DNA of 64,000 bases from JADJGC01 sp964576925 (GTDB lineage: Bacteria; Zixibacteria; MSB-5A5; CAIYYT01). The DNA is taken from the NCBI GenBank assembly GCA_964576925.1, contig CAZNWJ010000003.1:310001-374000 (forward strand). The letters are read 5' to 3'. How positions within the stretch are numbered: the stretch's first letter is position 1; each line of letters starts with the position of its first letter. The notes beneath the pieces are model-generated. The model was not told the DNA's origin and ran no database searches. It was given only the letters and a program-made list of their open reading frames with translations. Made by a program: the position numbers and the translations under genes. This document shows, one piece after another, positions 55,713 to 64,000 of this stretch.

Positions 55713-55726
55713 AGTTTCCTCCCTGT

Positions 55727-57031
55727 CTAAAATTCCAGAATCGTCGAAAATGCTATCTTGCCGCCGTTGCCGTCCCAAGGCTGCAACTTTGCGGAAGTGG
55801 CGTAGCCGAAATCGCAGTTCACCGGGCCGAGATTCAGCCCAAGGCCCAGCCCCAATGAAAAATCGTCAACACCGCCGAAGGCCATGCCGGAGCGCACATC
55901 TATCACTGAAAGCAGCGGATATTCGCCGCCCAGCGCCAGGCGCGGCGCCTTCGAGACGAAGATTGCCTCGGTGAAGCCCTGGCGAAGGCTGGCGGAGGCC
56001 AGGATCTTGCCGAAATGACGAGCCGCGCCGATCTCGATCTCCAGCGGCGGTCGGGACGAATACGAATTCAAGTCCTGACGGGCTTCGCTGCTGGTGACAA
56101 TCGTGTCTTCATCGGCGTTCTCGACCGTCAGGTTCTCGAATTGAAATCTGTATTCGGTGAATTCGACTTCTTTGGACCAACTGATGCCCGCCAGCAGATT
56201 GCGAACGGCGATGCCATATTGCGCTAACTTGCCCTGCGCCGTTAGGCCCAGATCGATACCGTATCCGGAGCCGCCCGTGGCGCTGATCGTGTTCAGCCCG
56301 CCGGCGCCTGCGAATCCGGTCTCAAGCGTCACAGCTTCGGCACTCACTTCGGAGGCGGAAAAGTAGCCAATGCCGCGCAAGTATTTCAGCGTCCCGCCCA
56401 CAGCGAGCTGGTGTCCGGCAAGCTCGCCCACGAGGCGGGCATACGAGACGCCTATTGAGGCTGCCGCCCACGATTCGCCGTCCGACCCGTCGGCGCTTAC
56501 CACCTGGCCGACCTTGTTGCCCATTAAGGCAACTTCAATCGGGTCTTTCGACAGTTCGCCGCGTCCGCCGCCGATCACTTCGAAATTGAATGCCAGCGTT
56601 CCCGTCGCGAATGACAGCGCGCCCGCCGAAGCGGCGGCATCAAATTGCAGTCCTTCGGTCGGAATCTTGTCGAGTATGTCGCGTTTGTCGTTTTCGTCGA
56701 GGTGCTCGCCGTTGTATTTCTTGTAGTCGGACAGTGAAAAGGCATTGTTGGCAACGTAGCCGCCCGCCGAAAACAGCTTCAACGAGCTGTTGTTCGCGCG
56801 CGGCAGCGCCAGGTTAGCCGGATTCAACAGCGCCCCTTCGCCATTGGTGCCCAGGAGGAAGTAGCTGTCGGCCATCCCGAGCGAACGCGCGCTGCGGGCC
56901 GATTGCCCGAAGGCGCCAGAACTCAGGACAAGAGCCAGGACAATCGCCGACAATACCAGCAGGCCGATTTCCGCGCCCGAAAGCGATCGCTTCGCCGCCA
57001 CCGCCAGCACTTTGATTTTCTCGCGTTTCAT
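55727..57031 (-). CDS. Outer-membrane barrel protein of the DUF5723 / PorV-like type
   Basis: The 434-residue protein has a signal or anchor helix (GLLVLSAIVLALVLSSGAFG), the start SARSLGMADSYFLLGTNGEG followed by ALLNPANLAL, and many alternating strands ending in KIAFSTILEF, the style of FadL/PorV-like and DUF5723 barrels. The ATG overlaps the stop of the upstream lipoprotein gene (TAATG) and GGGGAGG precedes it. The two are probably a functional pair. Confidence 0.78.
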   Translation of the reverse strand: MKREKIKVLAVAAKRSLSGAEIGLLVLSAIVLALVLSSGAFGQSARSARSLGMADSYFLLGTNGEGALLNPANLALPRANNSSLKLFSAGGYVANNAFSLSDYKKYNGEHLDENDKRDILDKIPTEGLQFDAAASAGALSFATGTLAFNFEVIGGGRGELSKDPIEVALMGNKVGQVVSADGSDGESWAAASIGVSYARLVGELAGHQLAVGGTLKYLRGIGYFSASEVSAEAVTLETGFAGAGGLNTISATGGSGYGIDLGLTAQGKLAQYGIAVRNLLAGISWSKEVEFTEYRFQFENLTVENADEDTIVTSSEARQDLNSYSSRPPLEIEIGAARHFGKILASASLRQGFTEAIFVSKAPRLALGGEYPLLSVIDVRSGMAFGGVDDFSLGLGLGLNLGPVNCDFGYATSAKLQPWDGNGGKIAFSTILEF

Positions 57032-59007
57032 TAGAAATCCTCCCCGCCAACGCGCGCCTGGATCTCCAGTGTCCCGAAGATCACCAGATAGTCGGCGGCG
57101 CGAATGCGTACGACCTGTCCGTTGCTCGAGGGTATTTGCAGGACCGGCGCGACATAGAGATTGCGATTCTCCAGCACGCGCAGGTTCTCATCGGTCAGTT
57201 CAATTTCGTTCTCAGCGACCAGTTCTTCGGAAACCAGCCCGTTGCCGTCGGTCGGCGCCGCGCCGAAGCTCAGCGGCCCGATAATCGTCAGCGGGTCGGA
57301 GTATAGCGAGGCCGAGTCCGCTGCTATGTACAGCTCCAGCGTCGCCCCAACCGGCAGGTGGTTGGTGATCGAACCCACGAACCGCCCGCCGTTAAGTCGG
57401 TCCGCCCGGTCGGAAATCTCTTCACTTACCTCGATCTCGTTTTGATCCCCTTCAACCGTGGCTTCGGAAATGACAAACGCCATCGGCGCCGAAATCTTGG
57501 CCGTGGCCGTTACAAAGTCGTTCTCACCGAAGGTGACTTCGGAGACACCGTCGCCTAAGAGCGTGATACCAGTAACATTAATCTCGTCCGGCAGGGGTGA
57601 GAGCAGGTCGGCCAGTTCGTCGGAATAGATCTGGCTGATGGCCGCCGCCTGCGAGAACTTGCCGGCAATCGCGCCGGTAATGGTCTTCTGCTTGCCGTTG
57701 GAGGCGCTGAGTTCCAGCTCAACCTCACCCGACAGCTCGCTGTTATTGACGACCTCGATCGTCAGCTCGACGAAATCAAGCGCCGCCGCATCGAAGCCGG
57801 TCGGAACATCAATCTCAACCTCGGTGGCGCTCCATTCGAGTTCGGTGGGCGGAACCACGCCGATCGCCTCGGCGATGCCGATGTCAGCAACGCTGTACTC
57901 AATCGCAAAGGCATCCAGCTCGCTCACCGTGACAAACCCGCCACCCGACCCCGCAATGCGGGCCGCAATATTCGTCAGGAGCGAATCGTTCGCCGGCTCG
58001 ATCGTCCAGCCGCTCAGGTCGATCTGGTACTGCTGTTGTGAATGTGCCGGAGAATTCAATTCAAACGACAGCGCCTGCCCTTGGTTTGTGATCTCCGGAA
58101 AACTTACCGTGAGAGCCGCGCCGACACTTAAGTCATTGGCCGCGGAAAACATGAGCTGCCCGCTGTTCAACCGGGCACTGTGAATCTCTATCTCTTCCGC
58201 TAGCTTGGTGCGCTGCGCGTAGCTGGTCTCAAACTCGTCGATCCGTCCGGATATCGACCTTGCGTAGATCTCGTCTCCGAAGCTGATCGAGAAGTTGATC
58301 GCCCGATCGGCCAGGGACAATGCCGGCCCGCCGGGTGTATGGAAATACACATCGAAATCGGCAGTCGCTGCGAGTTCCTGGTTGTCCATCGCGAACTGCT
58401 GCGAGTAACTCTCACCATTGGCGAGGCCGCCCGGCGCGACAAACTGCGCCAGCAGCGCGTGGGTCACCGGGTGGCGCAATTGCCCCGAAAGCGAATCGAG
58501 CGCAAATCCGGTGTTGTTGACCGCCGTGATGCTCAGGGACCCGTGCTCGATTTCAACTTCCGAAAACGAGTCCACCGGACCAAATCCCGTATTTACCACC
58601 ACACCCGTATCCGGGACTTCCCCGAGAATCAACGGGATGTGATCCGCCAGCTCGATGCTCTGACCCAGATCAGAGGGCTTACTCAACTTGAGCGGCCCCA
58701 CTTGTTCTTCATATCCCGATTCGATGGCGTCAATCTCGAGTAGCGCTTCAAATCCGACGGTGTCCAATTGGCGCTCGATGCTCAAATACCGGTTGCCAAG
58801 ACTGTCGGTTGCGATGTTGTCACTGGCGAGTTTGTCGAACAACTCGCTCGAGGTAAACGTGCGGTTGACCAGCGGCACGGTAAGAGTCGTGTCCCAACTG
58901 GGGGCCTTGGGGGCCTCGATGCCGCAACCTGACACTAACACCGCCGTCGCGCCCAAAAGCGCTGCAACGATGATGAATCGGCCGCGGGCCGTCATTTGCT
59001 CCTTCAT
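57031..59007 (-). CDS. Large lipoprotein paired with the outer-membrane barrel
   Basis: The 658-residue protein has a lipobox (AVLVSGC) and a long series of beta-rich repeats without any motif I recognise (for example LLEIDAIESGYEEQVGPLKL, VELTIEVVNNSELSGEVELE). It may be made of several Ig-like or jelly-roll modules. GGGGAGG lies before ATG 59007. It is co-transcribed with the barrel gene and, as a guess, may dock on it. Confidence 0.72.
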   Translation of the reverse strand: MKEQMTARGRFIIVAALLGATAVLVSGCGIEAPKAPSWDTTLTVPLVNRTFTSSELFDKLASDNIATDSLGNRYLSIERQLDTVGFEALLEIDAIESGYEEQVGPLKLSKPSDLGQSIELADHIPLILGEVPDTGVVVNTGFGPVDSFSEVEIEHGSLSITAVNNTGFALDSLSGQLRHPVTHALLAQFVAPGGLANGESYSQQFAMDNQELAATADFDVYFHTPGGPALSLADRAINFSISFGDEIYARSISGRIDEFETSYAQRTKLAEEIEIHSARLNSGQLMFSAANDLSVGAALTVSFPEITNQGQALSFELNSPAHSQQQYQIDLSGWTIEPANDSLLTNIAARIAGSGGGFVTVSELDAFAIEYSVADIGIAEAIGVVPPTELEWSATEVEIDVPTGFDAAALDFVELTIEVVNNSELSGEVELELSASNGKQKTITGAIAGKFSQAAAISQIYSDELADLLSPLPDEINVTGITLLGDGVSEVTFGENDFVTATAKISAPMAFVISEATVEGDQNEIEVSEEISDRADRLNGGRFVGSITNHLPVGATLELYIAADSASLYSDPLTIIGPLSFGAAPTDGNGLVSEELVAENEIELTDENLRVLENRNLYVAPVLQIPSSNGQVVRIRAADYLVIFGTLEIQARVGGEDF

Positions 59008-59311
59008 GAGTTGTTACCTCCCCGGAACTGTTGTTCGTGCCTGAATGGTGCAATCACCGTGCCGAACAACGCCTTGCGGCTAACCTGCGCGAGCCGTTGT
59101 CGTTAATCTGGAGCGATCCGGTCTGAAACAGCAGTTTTCGGGGCGTTTTGTGGGATGCAGCCAATAGGCAACGGGGAAGAGGGCATTGCCGAACTGCTGG
59201 AAACCGCTCTTCCTTTCGTCGACTAAATTCCTTGCTGAAACGTGGGTTGAGAGCTTATTATACTTGTCTTTAGTTGATCTTTAGGGCATTGCGCCCGCAA
59301 ACGGAGGATGA
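59008..59311. other. 304-bp divergent intergenic region before efp
   Basis: No gene. Near the lipoprotein start it holds an inverted repeat GTTGTTCG (59030-59037) / CGAACAAC (59063-59070) with an inner GGTG/CACC stem. Toward efp there is a -10-like TATACT (59259-59264) without a good -35, and a GGAGG ribosome-binding site just before ATG 59312. Confidence 0.5.
59030..59070 (-). promoter_or_regulatory. Nested inverted repeat in the lipoprotein leader
   Basis: Outer 8-bp arms GTTGTTCG/CGAACAAC and inner 4-bp arms GGTG/CACC around CAAT. It is placed 23 bp before the lipoprotein start codon, so it may be an operator or an RNA element of the lipoprotein-barrel operon. Function unknown. Confidence 0.35.
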
Positions 59312-59869
59312 ATGATCTCTACCAGTGATTTTCGGATAGGAATGAAGATCGCCATCGAAGGCGAACCCTATTACATCATCGACTTTCTGCGCTCGCAAAC
59401 CGGCCGCGGCCGGGCTAACGTCTGGACCAAGCTCAAGAACATCAAGACAGGCCAGGTCGTCGAGCGTACTTTTGCCTCCGGCGAAAACTTCAACATCCCC
59501 GATTTCGAGCACAAGAAGACCCAGTACCTGTACCACGACGGCGACGAGTACTACTTCATGGATGCCGCCACCTTCGACCAGTTCTTCCTCACCAAGGAAC
59601 AACTCGAAGGCTACGCCGACTACCTGAAAGAGAACGCCGAGTACACGATTCTCTATTTTGAAGGACGCCCGATCAACCTCGATATGCCGACCTCGGTGGT
59701 ACTGAAAGTCATCGAAGTCGAGCCCTCCGTGAAGGGTGACACCGTGTCGAACGTCACCAAGGGCGCCAAAGTCGAGACCGGTCTGGAGGTTAAGGTGCCG
59801 AACTTCATCAAGGAAGGCGATTCCATCAAGATCGACACCCGCACCGGCAAATACCTCGAACGCGCCTGA
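59312..59869 (+). CDS. efp: Elongation factor P
   Basis: EF-P rescues ribosomes stalled at proline stretches. The 185-residue protein has the three-domain layout with the KOW-like N-domain and the C-terminal OB domains (YADYLKENAEYTILYFEGRP; TGLEVKVPNFIKEGDSIKID, then TRTGKYLERA). The modified loop reads QTGRGRAN, so the residue at the position of E. coli Lys34 is Arg32. ATG has GGAGG upstream. The rnhC start lies 9 bp after the stop; rnhC, the IF2B-like gene and the sensor gene follow in one operon. Confidence 0.97.
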   Translation: MISTSDFRIGMKIAIEGEPYYIIDFLRSQTGRGRANVWTKLKNIKTGQVVERTFASGENFNIPDFEHKKTQYLYHDGDEYYFMDAATFDQFFLTKEQLEGYADYLKENAEYTILYFEGRPINLDMPTSVVLKVIEVEPSVKGDTVSNVTKGAKVETGLEVKVPNFIKEGDSIKIDTRTGKYLERA

Positions 59870-59877
59870 GGACTGGC

Positions 59878-60528
59878 GTGACCGACTACAGCGCCGGCGT
59901 TGATGAATCGGGCAAAGGCGATTATTTTGGCCCGCTCGTCATTGCGGCCGCGGCGATCTCGGTTTTGGAGCGTCCTCTTCTCGATGAACTCAATGTCCGG
60001 GACTCAAAACTGCTGACCGATCAGCGCGCGCTCTCCGTCGCAGCCCGCTTGCGGCGCGAAATCCCGCACGCCCTCGTAGTGATCATGCCGCAGAAGTACA
60101 ACGAGCTCTATGCGCGCATCGGTAATCTGAACAAGCTGCTCGCCTGGGGCCACGCCCGCGCCATCGAGAATATCCTCGAAAAAGTCGACTGTGCTTCCGT
60201 TATCAGCGACCAGTTCGCGAAATCGCATGTGCTTGACAGCGCCTTGATGGAAAAAGGACGCACCGTCGAAGTCCTGCAGCAAGTGCGCGGGGAGGCACAA
60301 CCGGCCGTCGCCGCAGCCTCGATCATCGCGCGCGCCGAATTTCTCGATCGCCTGCAAAAACTCGCCGCGGAATTCGGGACAGAATTGCCCAAAGGCGGCG
60401 GTTCCAATGTCGATGCCGCCGGCGCCGGCTTTGTCCGCAAGCATGGCGAGGCCGCGCTTTTCAAAGTCGCCAAATTGCACTTCAAAAACACAGGCAAGGT
60501 CCATGCACGACTGGGAACAACTTCTTGA
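59878..60528 (+). CDS. rnhC: Ribonuclease HIII (short form)
   Basis: RNase HIII cleaves RNA in RNA-DNA hybrids. The 216-residue protein has the catalytic start GVDESGKGDYFGP (Asp9, Glu10), the NELYARIGNLNKLLAWGHA segment, AAASIIARAEF and VAKLHFKNTGKVH, all closer to HIII than to HII. Typical HIII enzymes have about 300 residues because of an N-terminal TBP-like substrate-binding domain; this one lacks it. GTG 59878 is the start. It overlaps the next gene by 26 bp. Confidence 0.9.
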   Translation: MTDYSAGVDESGKGDYFGPLVIAAAAISVLERPLLDELNVRDSKLLTDQRALSVAARLRREIPHALVVIMPQKYNELYARIGNLNKLLAWGHARAIENILEKVDCASVISDQFAKSHVLDSALMEKGRTVEVLQQVRGEAQPAVAAASIIARAEFLDRLQKLAAEFGTELPKGGGSNVDAAGAGFVRKHGEAALFKVAKLHFKNTGKVHARLGTTS

Positions 60529-61348
60529 GCCGCTGCGCCGCGATCGCACGCACGGTTCTTCGCAGCTTTACTCGATTCTTCTGGAAAACCTCTGCCAGTA
60601 CTTGTCCACCCGTGAGAGCGACCAAATTCTCCCCGCGGAGATAGCCTCAACAATCGCGGCCTTCCGCCCGGAAATGGCCTGCTTCCGGTTTCTCGCGCAG
60701 CGCTTTCAGCCGCTCGCCAGGGATCGTGCGACCATCGGGGACACCATCGAATTGTGCCGCCGGTTGCAGGCTGATCAGACGCGTGCCCGCGCGCGGATCG
60801 CTCGCAAACTCTGGCCCATTGTCACCGAATGCCGGACCGTTATGTTGCACAGCAATTCCGGCCTGTTGGAATACGCCGTTACAGAGGCCTTTACGCGCGA
60901 AACCACCGTGTACATCTCTGAAGGTCGCCCCGATGGCGAAGGCCTGACCTTGGCGGCGAAACTCGCCGCAGAACACTTCAAGGTCGTGGTTTTTCCCGAT
61001 GACGCGCGGATCTCGCTGCTCGGTCAGGTCGACATCGCGCTGCTGGGCGCTGACTGGGTCGCGGAAACCGACTTCACGAACAAGATCGGAACTTACGCAC
61101 TGTGCCGGCTGGCGGCGGAAGTCTCCCTGCCGGTCTACGTGCTCGCCGATGCCACCAAATTCTGTCCGGCACGCTTGCGGCCGGCCTTGCTCGATCCCCG
61201 CTCGCCATCGCCCGCCGGATTCCAGCAATTGGATCGTCGCTTCGAGATCACGCCGAACAAGCAAGTCACCGGCTTTGTCACCGAATCCGGTGTCCTCACC
61301 CCCGCGCAAGTCGCGTCTCAAATCGAAACGCTCTATCCCGGGGCGTAG
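60503..61348 (+). CDS. IF-2B alpha/beta/delta-like sugar-phosphate isomerase family protein
   Basis: The 281-residue protein has LHSNSGLLEYAVTEAF, VYISEGRPDGEGLTLA, DIALLGADWVAETDFTNKIG and TYALCRLAAEVSLPVYVLAD, the signature of the eIF2B-alpha/MtnA/ribose-1,5-bisphosphate isomerase family. In bacteria this usually means methylthioribose-1-phosphate isomerase or a related isomerase. The protein is shorter than typical MtnA and I do not assign a substrate. ATG 60503 overlaps rnhC by 26 bp, so translation is coupled. Confidence 0.82.
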   Translation: MHDWEQLLEPLRRDRTHGSSQLYSILLENLCQYLSTRESDQILPAEIASTIAAFRPEMACFRFLAQRFQPLARDRATIGDTIELCRRLQADQTRARARIARKLWPIVTECRTVMLHSNSGLLEYAVTEAFTRETTVYISEGRPDGEGLTLAAKLAAEHFKVVVFPDDARISLLGQVDIALLGADWVAETDFTNKIGTYALCRLAAEVSLPVYVLADATKFCPARLRPALLDPRSPSPAGFQQLDRRFEITPNKQVTGFVTESGVLTPAQVASQIETLYPGA

Positions 61349-61431
61349 CCGTACGGTCGGCGGTAATCGTTTATCGCCGATTGTCGATACATATGTTACA
61401 GGGGACTCCGTGCCTCCTGGGGAGGAGAACT

Positions 61432-63468
61432 GTGACCGAGTATTTGCTACTGATCGCCCTCGTCGTCTCGACCTTCGGCTTTTCGCGCATGCGCAAATCC
61501 TACTTCGCGGAATTGTCGGAGACCTATCACAAACTCATGGCCGGGCAATTACTCTGGCTGATCGCGCTGTTGGTCAACGTCCTCCACACCGCGGAATTCG
61601 CTGCCCTCGGTCAGATGTCAATGCCAACCATCGTCGTCATTACGATCCAGTCGATCTGTCTTGCCGGTGGCGGACTCTTGTTCGCCTCGGGAATCTACGA
61701 CTGGTTGACCGCCATCGCCAAGGCCCGCGATTCGGAGGCGCGTCTCCGGCTTCAACTCGAGTTTATGTCCGCGCTCGCCGGACTGCAGAAAAGCGCTGCA
61801 ACGGCTGCCGACCAGATCGAGAGCTTCACCCCGTTGTTCTCGAGATATCTCGGTTGTCGCGATCCGCTCTGGCTGAATCTCACTTTCGACGGAGTCGTCA
61901 GCGACGTCTGCGGCGGCGTGCTCGATACCGAAACACTTTCGCGCCGCGTCACACCCTACCGCGAGATTCTCGTCCGCGGCAATTTCGTCTACCTGTCTGA
62001 CGGCATTGGCGAAATCCAAAGCCCGGTCGTACTCCTGCCGGTCGGCGCTTCAAGCAATGGCAAGACTGTCGCTCTGTTGGAATGGCCGCAGGCAGACCTG
62101 ATCAGCGAGCAGACCATGAGCTTCCTCCATGCCGCCGTCCAGGTCTTGGCGGTAGCCGAATCCCGGCCGCCGTCTGCTCTGTCCGCCGACGCACAGGCTG
62201 CGCTGATCGAATTACGCCGCGAGCTTTGCGACGGCGAACAACTCGACGAGCGCATGCTTTACATTTACGACACCCTGCGCCGCGTCGTGCCGTTTGATCT
62301 GCTGCGAATCGCCGTCTTCGATCCCCGTGGCTACCAGTTGACGCAACACTGCATTGGCCGCGGTCGCAATCTCATCAGCGAACGCAGCAAGAACATTGCC
62401 TCGGAAACTTCTGACCTGGGACGCCTTTTCGCCGAGCCGGCCTTGATGTTCAACGAAAACCTCGCGGCCAGCCCGCTGCCGGACAATCGCTGGCTCCACG
62501 CCTGCGGCGTCAACTGCGCCCTGACGTTTCCGGTGCTGCACAACAACCAGGCGATCGCCGCCATTACCCTCGCTTCGTCCGAGCCCACGCTCAACCGGCG
62601 TCTCGGCGAACAAATCACCGATGAAATCGTCACGGCGATCGCGCCGTTGATTCGCGTCGATATCCTCAACCATCAACTGGTCAACCTCAATCGCCAGCTG
62701 CTCGACCTCACCGGCGCGCTGCGTGTTGCCGCGCAAAACCAACAACCGGAAACGCTCATGCAGGAATTGTTGTCAATGCTCGTGCGCAAACTGCCGGCGA
62801 CATTCTGCCGCCTCTGGCGCTACGACTCGACGCGTGAATCTCTCTCGCTGTTGTGCGAAGCCGCCAGCCACGATGTTTCCGCGCAGACAGCCGCGCTTTC
62901 CAGCGTCAATCTCGATGCCGTCCGCTGGCACCACGCCGCCGTTCAGCAGGGAAGACTGGTCGTTGTCAATCAGCGCGAAGAGCACATGCGCATGGATGAT
63001 GAAGAGGTCTCTCTGACGACAATCGCCGGCGTCCAGTCAGCTTTGATTATCCCGGTTATCGCCAATGCCCGCGTTCTCGGTGTTCTGACGGTGGCGGAAC
63101 TGCGCAGCTGGGAACGCAGCCATTTCTCGCTTTCAGAAACTCTGTTCGCGCGGGGACTGGCCAGCGTCATGTCGCATATCTTAAGCCGCAGCAGCGACTC
63201 GCAGCGCGTCGAGAACCTGCGCCGCCAGATCGATCAGTACGAACGCAAGCAGCTCGTCGGCGACATCTTCTCCGACCTCCCGACCCGATTGGCGACGCCG
63301 TTGACATCGATCCTCGCGCGCACCGATCATCTGATCGGCACCATTGCTGCGCGCGACGAAAACGCCTCGACCAATCTCGTGGCGATCAAGCGCCAAACTG
63401 AGAAGATTGTGAAGGAGATTCGCGCGATCCAGGAAGTGCGCCGCAGCGAACAAATCCCGGTGCGCTGA
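61432..63468 (+). CDS. Membrane GAF-domain sensor with degenerate histidine-kinase dimerisation helix
   Basis: The 678-residue protein has two or three N-terminal membrane helices (about 1-90), then two to three GAF-like domains (one around VRKLPATFCRLWRYD), and a C-terminal helix LPTRLATPLTSILARTDHL followed by an amphipathic helix. This helix matches the HisKA dimerisation motif (SHELRTPLTSILG), but the catalytic His is replaced by Thr and no HATPase domain follows. It cannot autophosphorylate. It starts at GTG 61432 with GGGGAGG/GAGGAG just upstream. Confidence 0.85.
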   Translation: MTEYLLLIALVVSTFGFSRMRKSYFAELSETYHKLMAGQLLWLIALLVNVLHTAEFAALGQMSMPTIVVITIQSICLAGGGLLFASGIYDWLTAIAKARDSEARLRLQLEFMSALAGLQKSAATAADQIESFTPLFSRYLGCRDPLWLNLTFDGVVSDVCGGVLDTETLSRRVTPYREILVRGNFVYLSDGIGEIQSPVVLLPVGASSNGKTVALLEWPQADLISEQTMSFLHAAVQVLAVAESRPPSALSADAQAALIELRRELCDGEQLDERMLYIYDTLRRVVPFDLLRIAVFDPRGYQLTQHCIGRGRNLISERSKNIASETSDLGRLFAEPALMFNENLAASPLPDNRWLHACGVNCALTFPVLHNNQAIAAITLASSEPTLNRRLGEQITDEIVTAIAPLIRVDILNHQLVNLNRQLLDLTGALRVAAQNQQPETLMQELLSMLVRKLPATFCRLWRYDSTRESLSLLCEAASHDVSAQTAALSSVNLDAVRWHHAAVQQGRLVVVNQREEHMRMDDEEVSLTTIAGVQSALIIPVIANARVLGVLTVAELRSWERSHFSLSETLFARGLASVMSHILSRSSDSQRVENLRRQIDQYERKQLVGDIFSDLPTRLATPLTSILARTDHLIGTIAARDENASTNLVAIKRQTEKIVKEIRAIQEVRRSEQIPVR

Positions 63469-63506
63469 TTCTGCACCAACAAGATCATAGCAACAGCAAA
63501 TGCCTG

Positions 63507-63534
63507 ACGGCGAGTCGTTCGACTCGCCGTTTTG
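63507..63534 (+). terminator. Intrinsic terminator of the efp-sensor operon
   Basis: ACGGCGAGTC pairs with GACTCGCCGT around GTTC (63507-63530), followed by TTTTGC. It follows the sensor stop by about 40 bp. Confidence 0.88.
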
Positions 63535-63790
63535 CTATTCTTGAATCCCGGCAGCTCAGACCGTAGGTCAACTCCCGAGTCGTCTCAACCCACCACCGCC
63601 AGATCAACCCACACTCCAATCAACGGCGATTTCCAATTGTATGACGAAGGGAATTGACATTATCCTTACACAAGCGATCACCTGCCGCGCCATTCGCTGT
63701 CATTGCGAGGAGCGAACGAAATCCCATCGTACCGCAATCTCCGCCGCGACGAAGCAATCTATTTCTTTATTCTGAGATCTTCTGCCGCCC
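63535..63790. other. 256-bp intergenic region with no gene seen
   Basis: This lies between the operon terminator and the end of the minus-strand metallophosphoesterase gene. The small open frame at 63654 has no ribosome-binding site or domain. Nothing functional is recognised. Confidence 0.5.
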
Positions 63791-64000
63791 CTACACCGCG
63801 CTCGAGCCGCCCTTCAGATCTTTCCCCCGCTTGAGCACGATAATCGGCGCCTCGGTCGGGCAACCAAGACGGAACGGAAACCAATGCCCGACGCCGCTCG
63901 AGGTGTACAACTGCGACTTGCCCAGTTGGTACTTGCCCCAAACGTAGCGTTCGCCGCCCCACTCGTTGAAGATTGGCTCCCCCATAAATCCGATCTGGCA
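63791..64000 (-). CDS. Metallophosphoesterase C-terminus (partial)
   Basis: The frame is open to the window edge, so this is only the last 69 residues. The segment CQIGFMGEP, likely the end of a GHTHCGQ motif, and QLYTSSGVGHWFPFRLGCPT followed by EAPIIVLKRG are typical of the YaeI/YkuE calcineurin-like phosphoesterase C-terminus. An ATG at 63985 is internal and not the real start. The substrate cannot be told. Confidence 0.8.
   Translation of the reverse strand, partial: CQIGFMGEPIFNEWGGERYVWGKYQLGKSQLYTSSGVGHWFPFRLGCPTEAPIIVLKRGKDLKGGSSAV

Noticed and set aside
61102..61431. Upstream extension of the GAF sensor frame
   Set aside because: It overlaps the IF-2B-like gene. GTG 61432 has a strong ribosome-binding site and starts the membrane helix.
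63654..63947. 97-codon plus-strand frame at the right end
   Set aside because: Overlaps the metallophosphoesterase on the other strand and lacks a ribosome-binding site.

Overview
The window reads as a chromosomal segment of a Gram-negative bacterium, most likely of candidate phylum Zixibacteria or a close relative in the FCB group. I base this on the paired C-terminal dockerin-like modules with an ISDAVFLINYIF core in six secreted proteins, on T9SS-like C-terminal sorting domains in two others, and on many lipoproteins and outer-membrane barrels beside ordinary housekeeping genes. The placement is an inference. I see no rRNA, transposase, integrase, phage module or CRISPR array.

Region 1 (1-11,750) is housekeeping: the end of ruvA, ruvB, queA, ispD, ispF, a DedA-family gene, ddl, an M42 peptidase, cysS, a CreD-like membrane protein on the minus strand, aceK and tRNA-Thr(TGT). 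A strong hairpin closes it.

Region 2 (11,767-17,643, minus) holds a giant LamG / Ig-like / dockerin secreted protein and an unrecognised lipoprotein. Region 3 (18,194-27,420) holds a GAF-containing sigma-54 activator, a Ser/Thr kinase with TolB-like and TPR parts, and a compact membrane-lipid operon (reductase, lipid kinase, CdsA-like, Pcs-like, methyltransferase, small membrane protein). A near-consensus sigma-54 promoter precedes that operon.

Region 4 (27,781-43,405) is dominated by secreted proteins with a double dockerin at the C-terminus: a thrombospondin-3-repeat protein, an M1 peptidase, an Asp-box protein, and two tandem MXAN_6640-type putative metalloproteases. Between them lie an outer-membrane barrel, two small regulator-like genes and a membrane-embedded spermidine-synthase-like protein.

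Region 5 (43,483-53,415) is one six-gene operon: a transmembrane Ser/Thr kinase, two CsgG/TolB-like proteins (one a lipoprotein), an outer-membrane barrel, a lipoprotein with a cohesin-like domain, and a beta-helix/PKD protein with a dockerin-like segment and a sorting tail. A cohesin-like lipoprotein next to many dockerin proteins suggests a surface-docking system like a cellulosome, but displaying proteases and adhesin-like proteins rather than cellulases. This is the most interesting hypothesis in the window.

Region 6 (53,501-64,000) holds a zinc-ribbon protein, an M6 metalloprotease with a sorting domain, an outer-membrane protein and lipoprotein pair, and the efp-rnhC-IF2B-like-sensor operon. 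The window ends inside a metallophosphoesterase gene.
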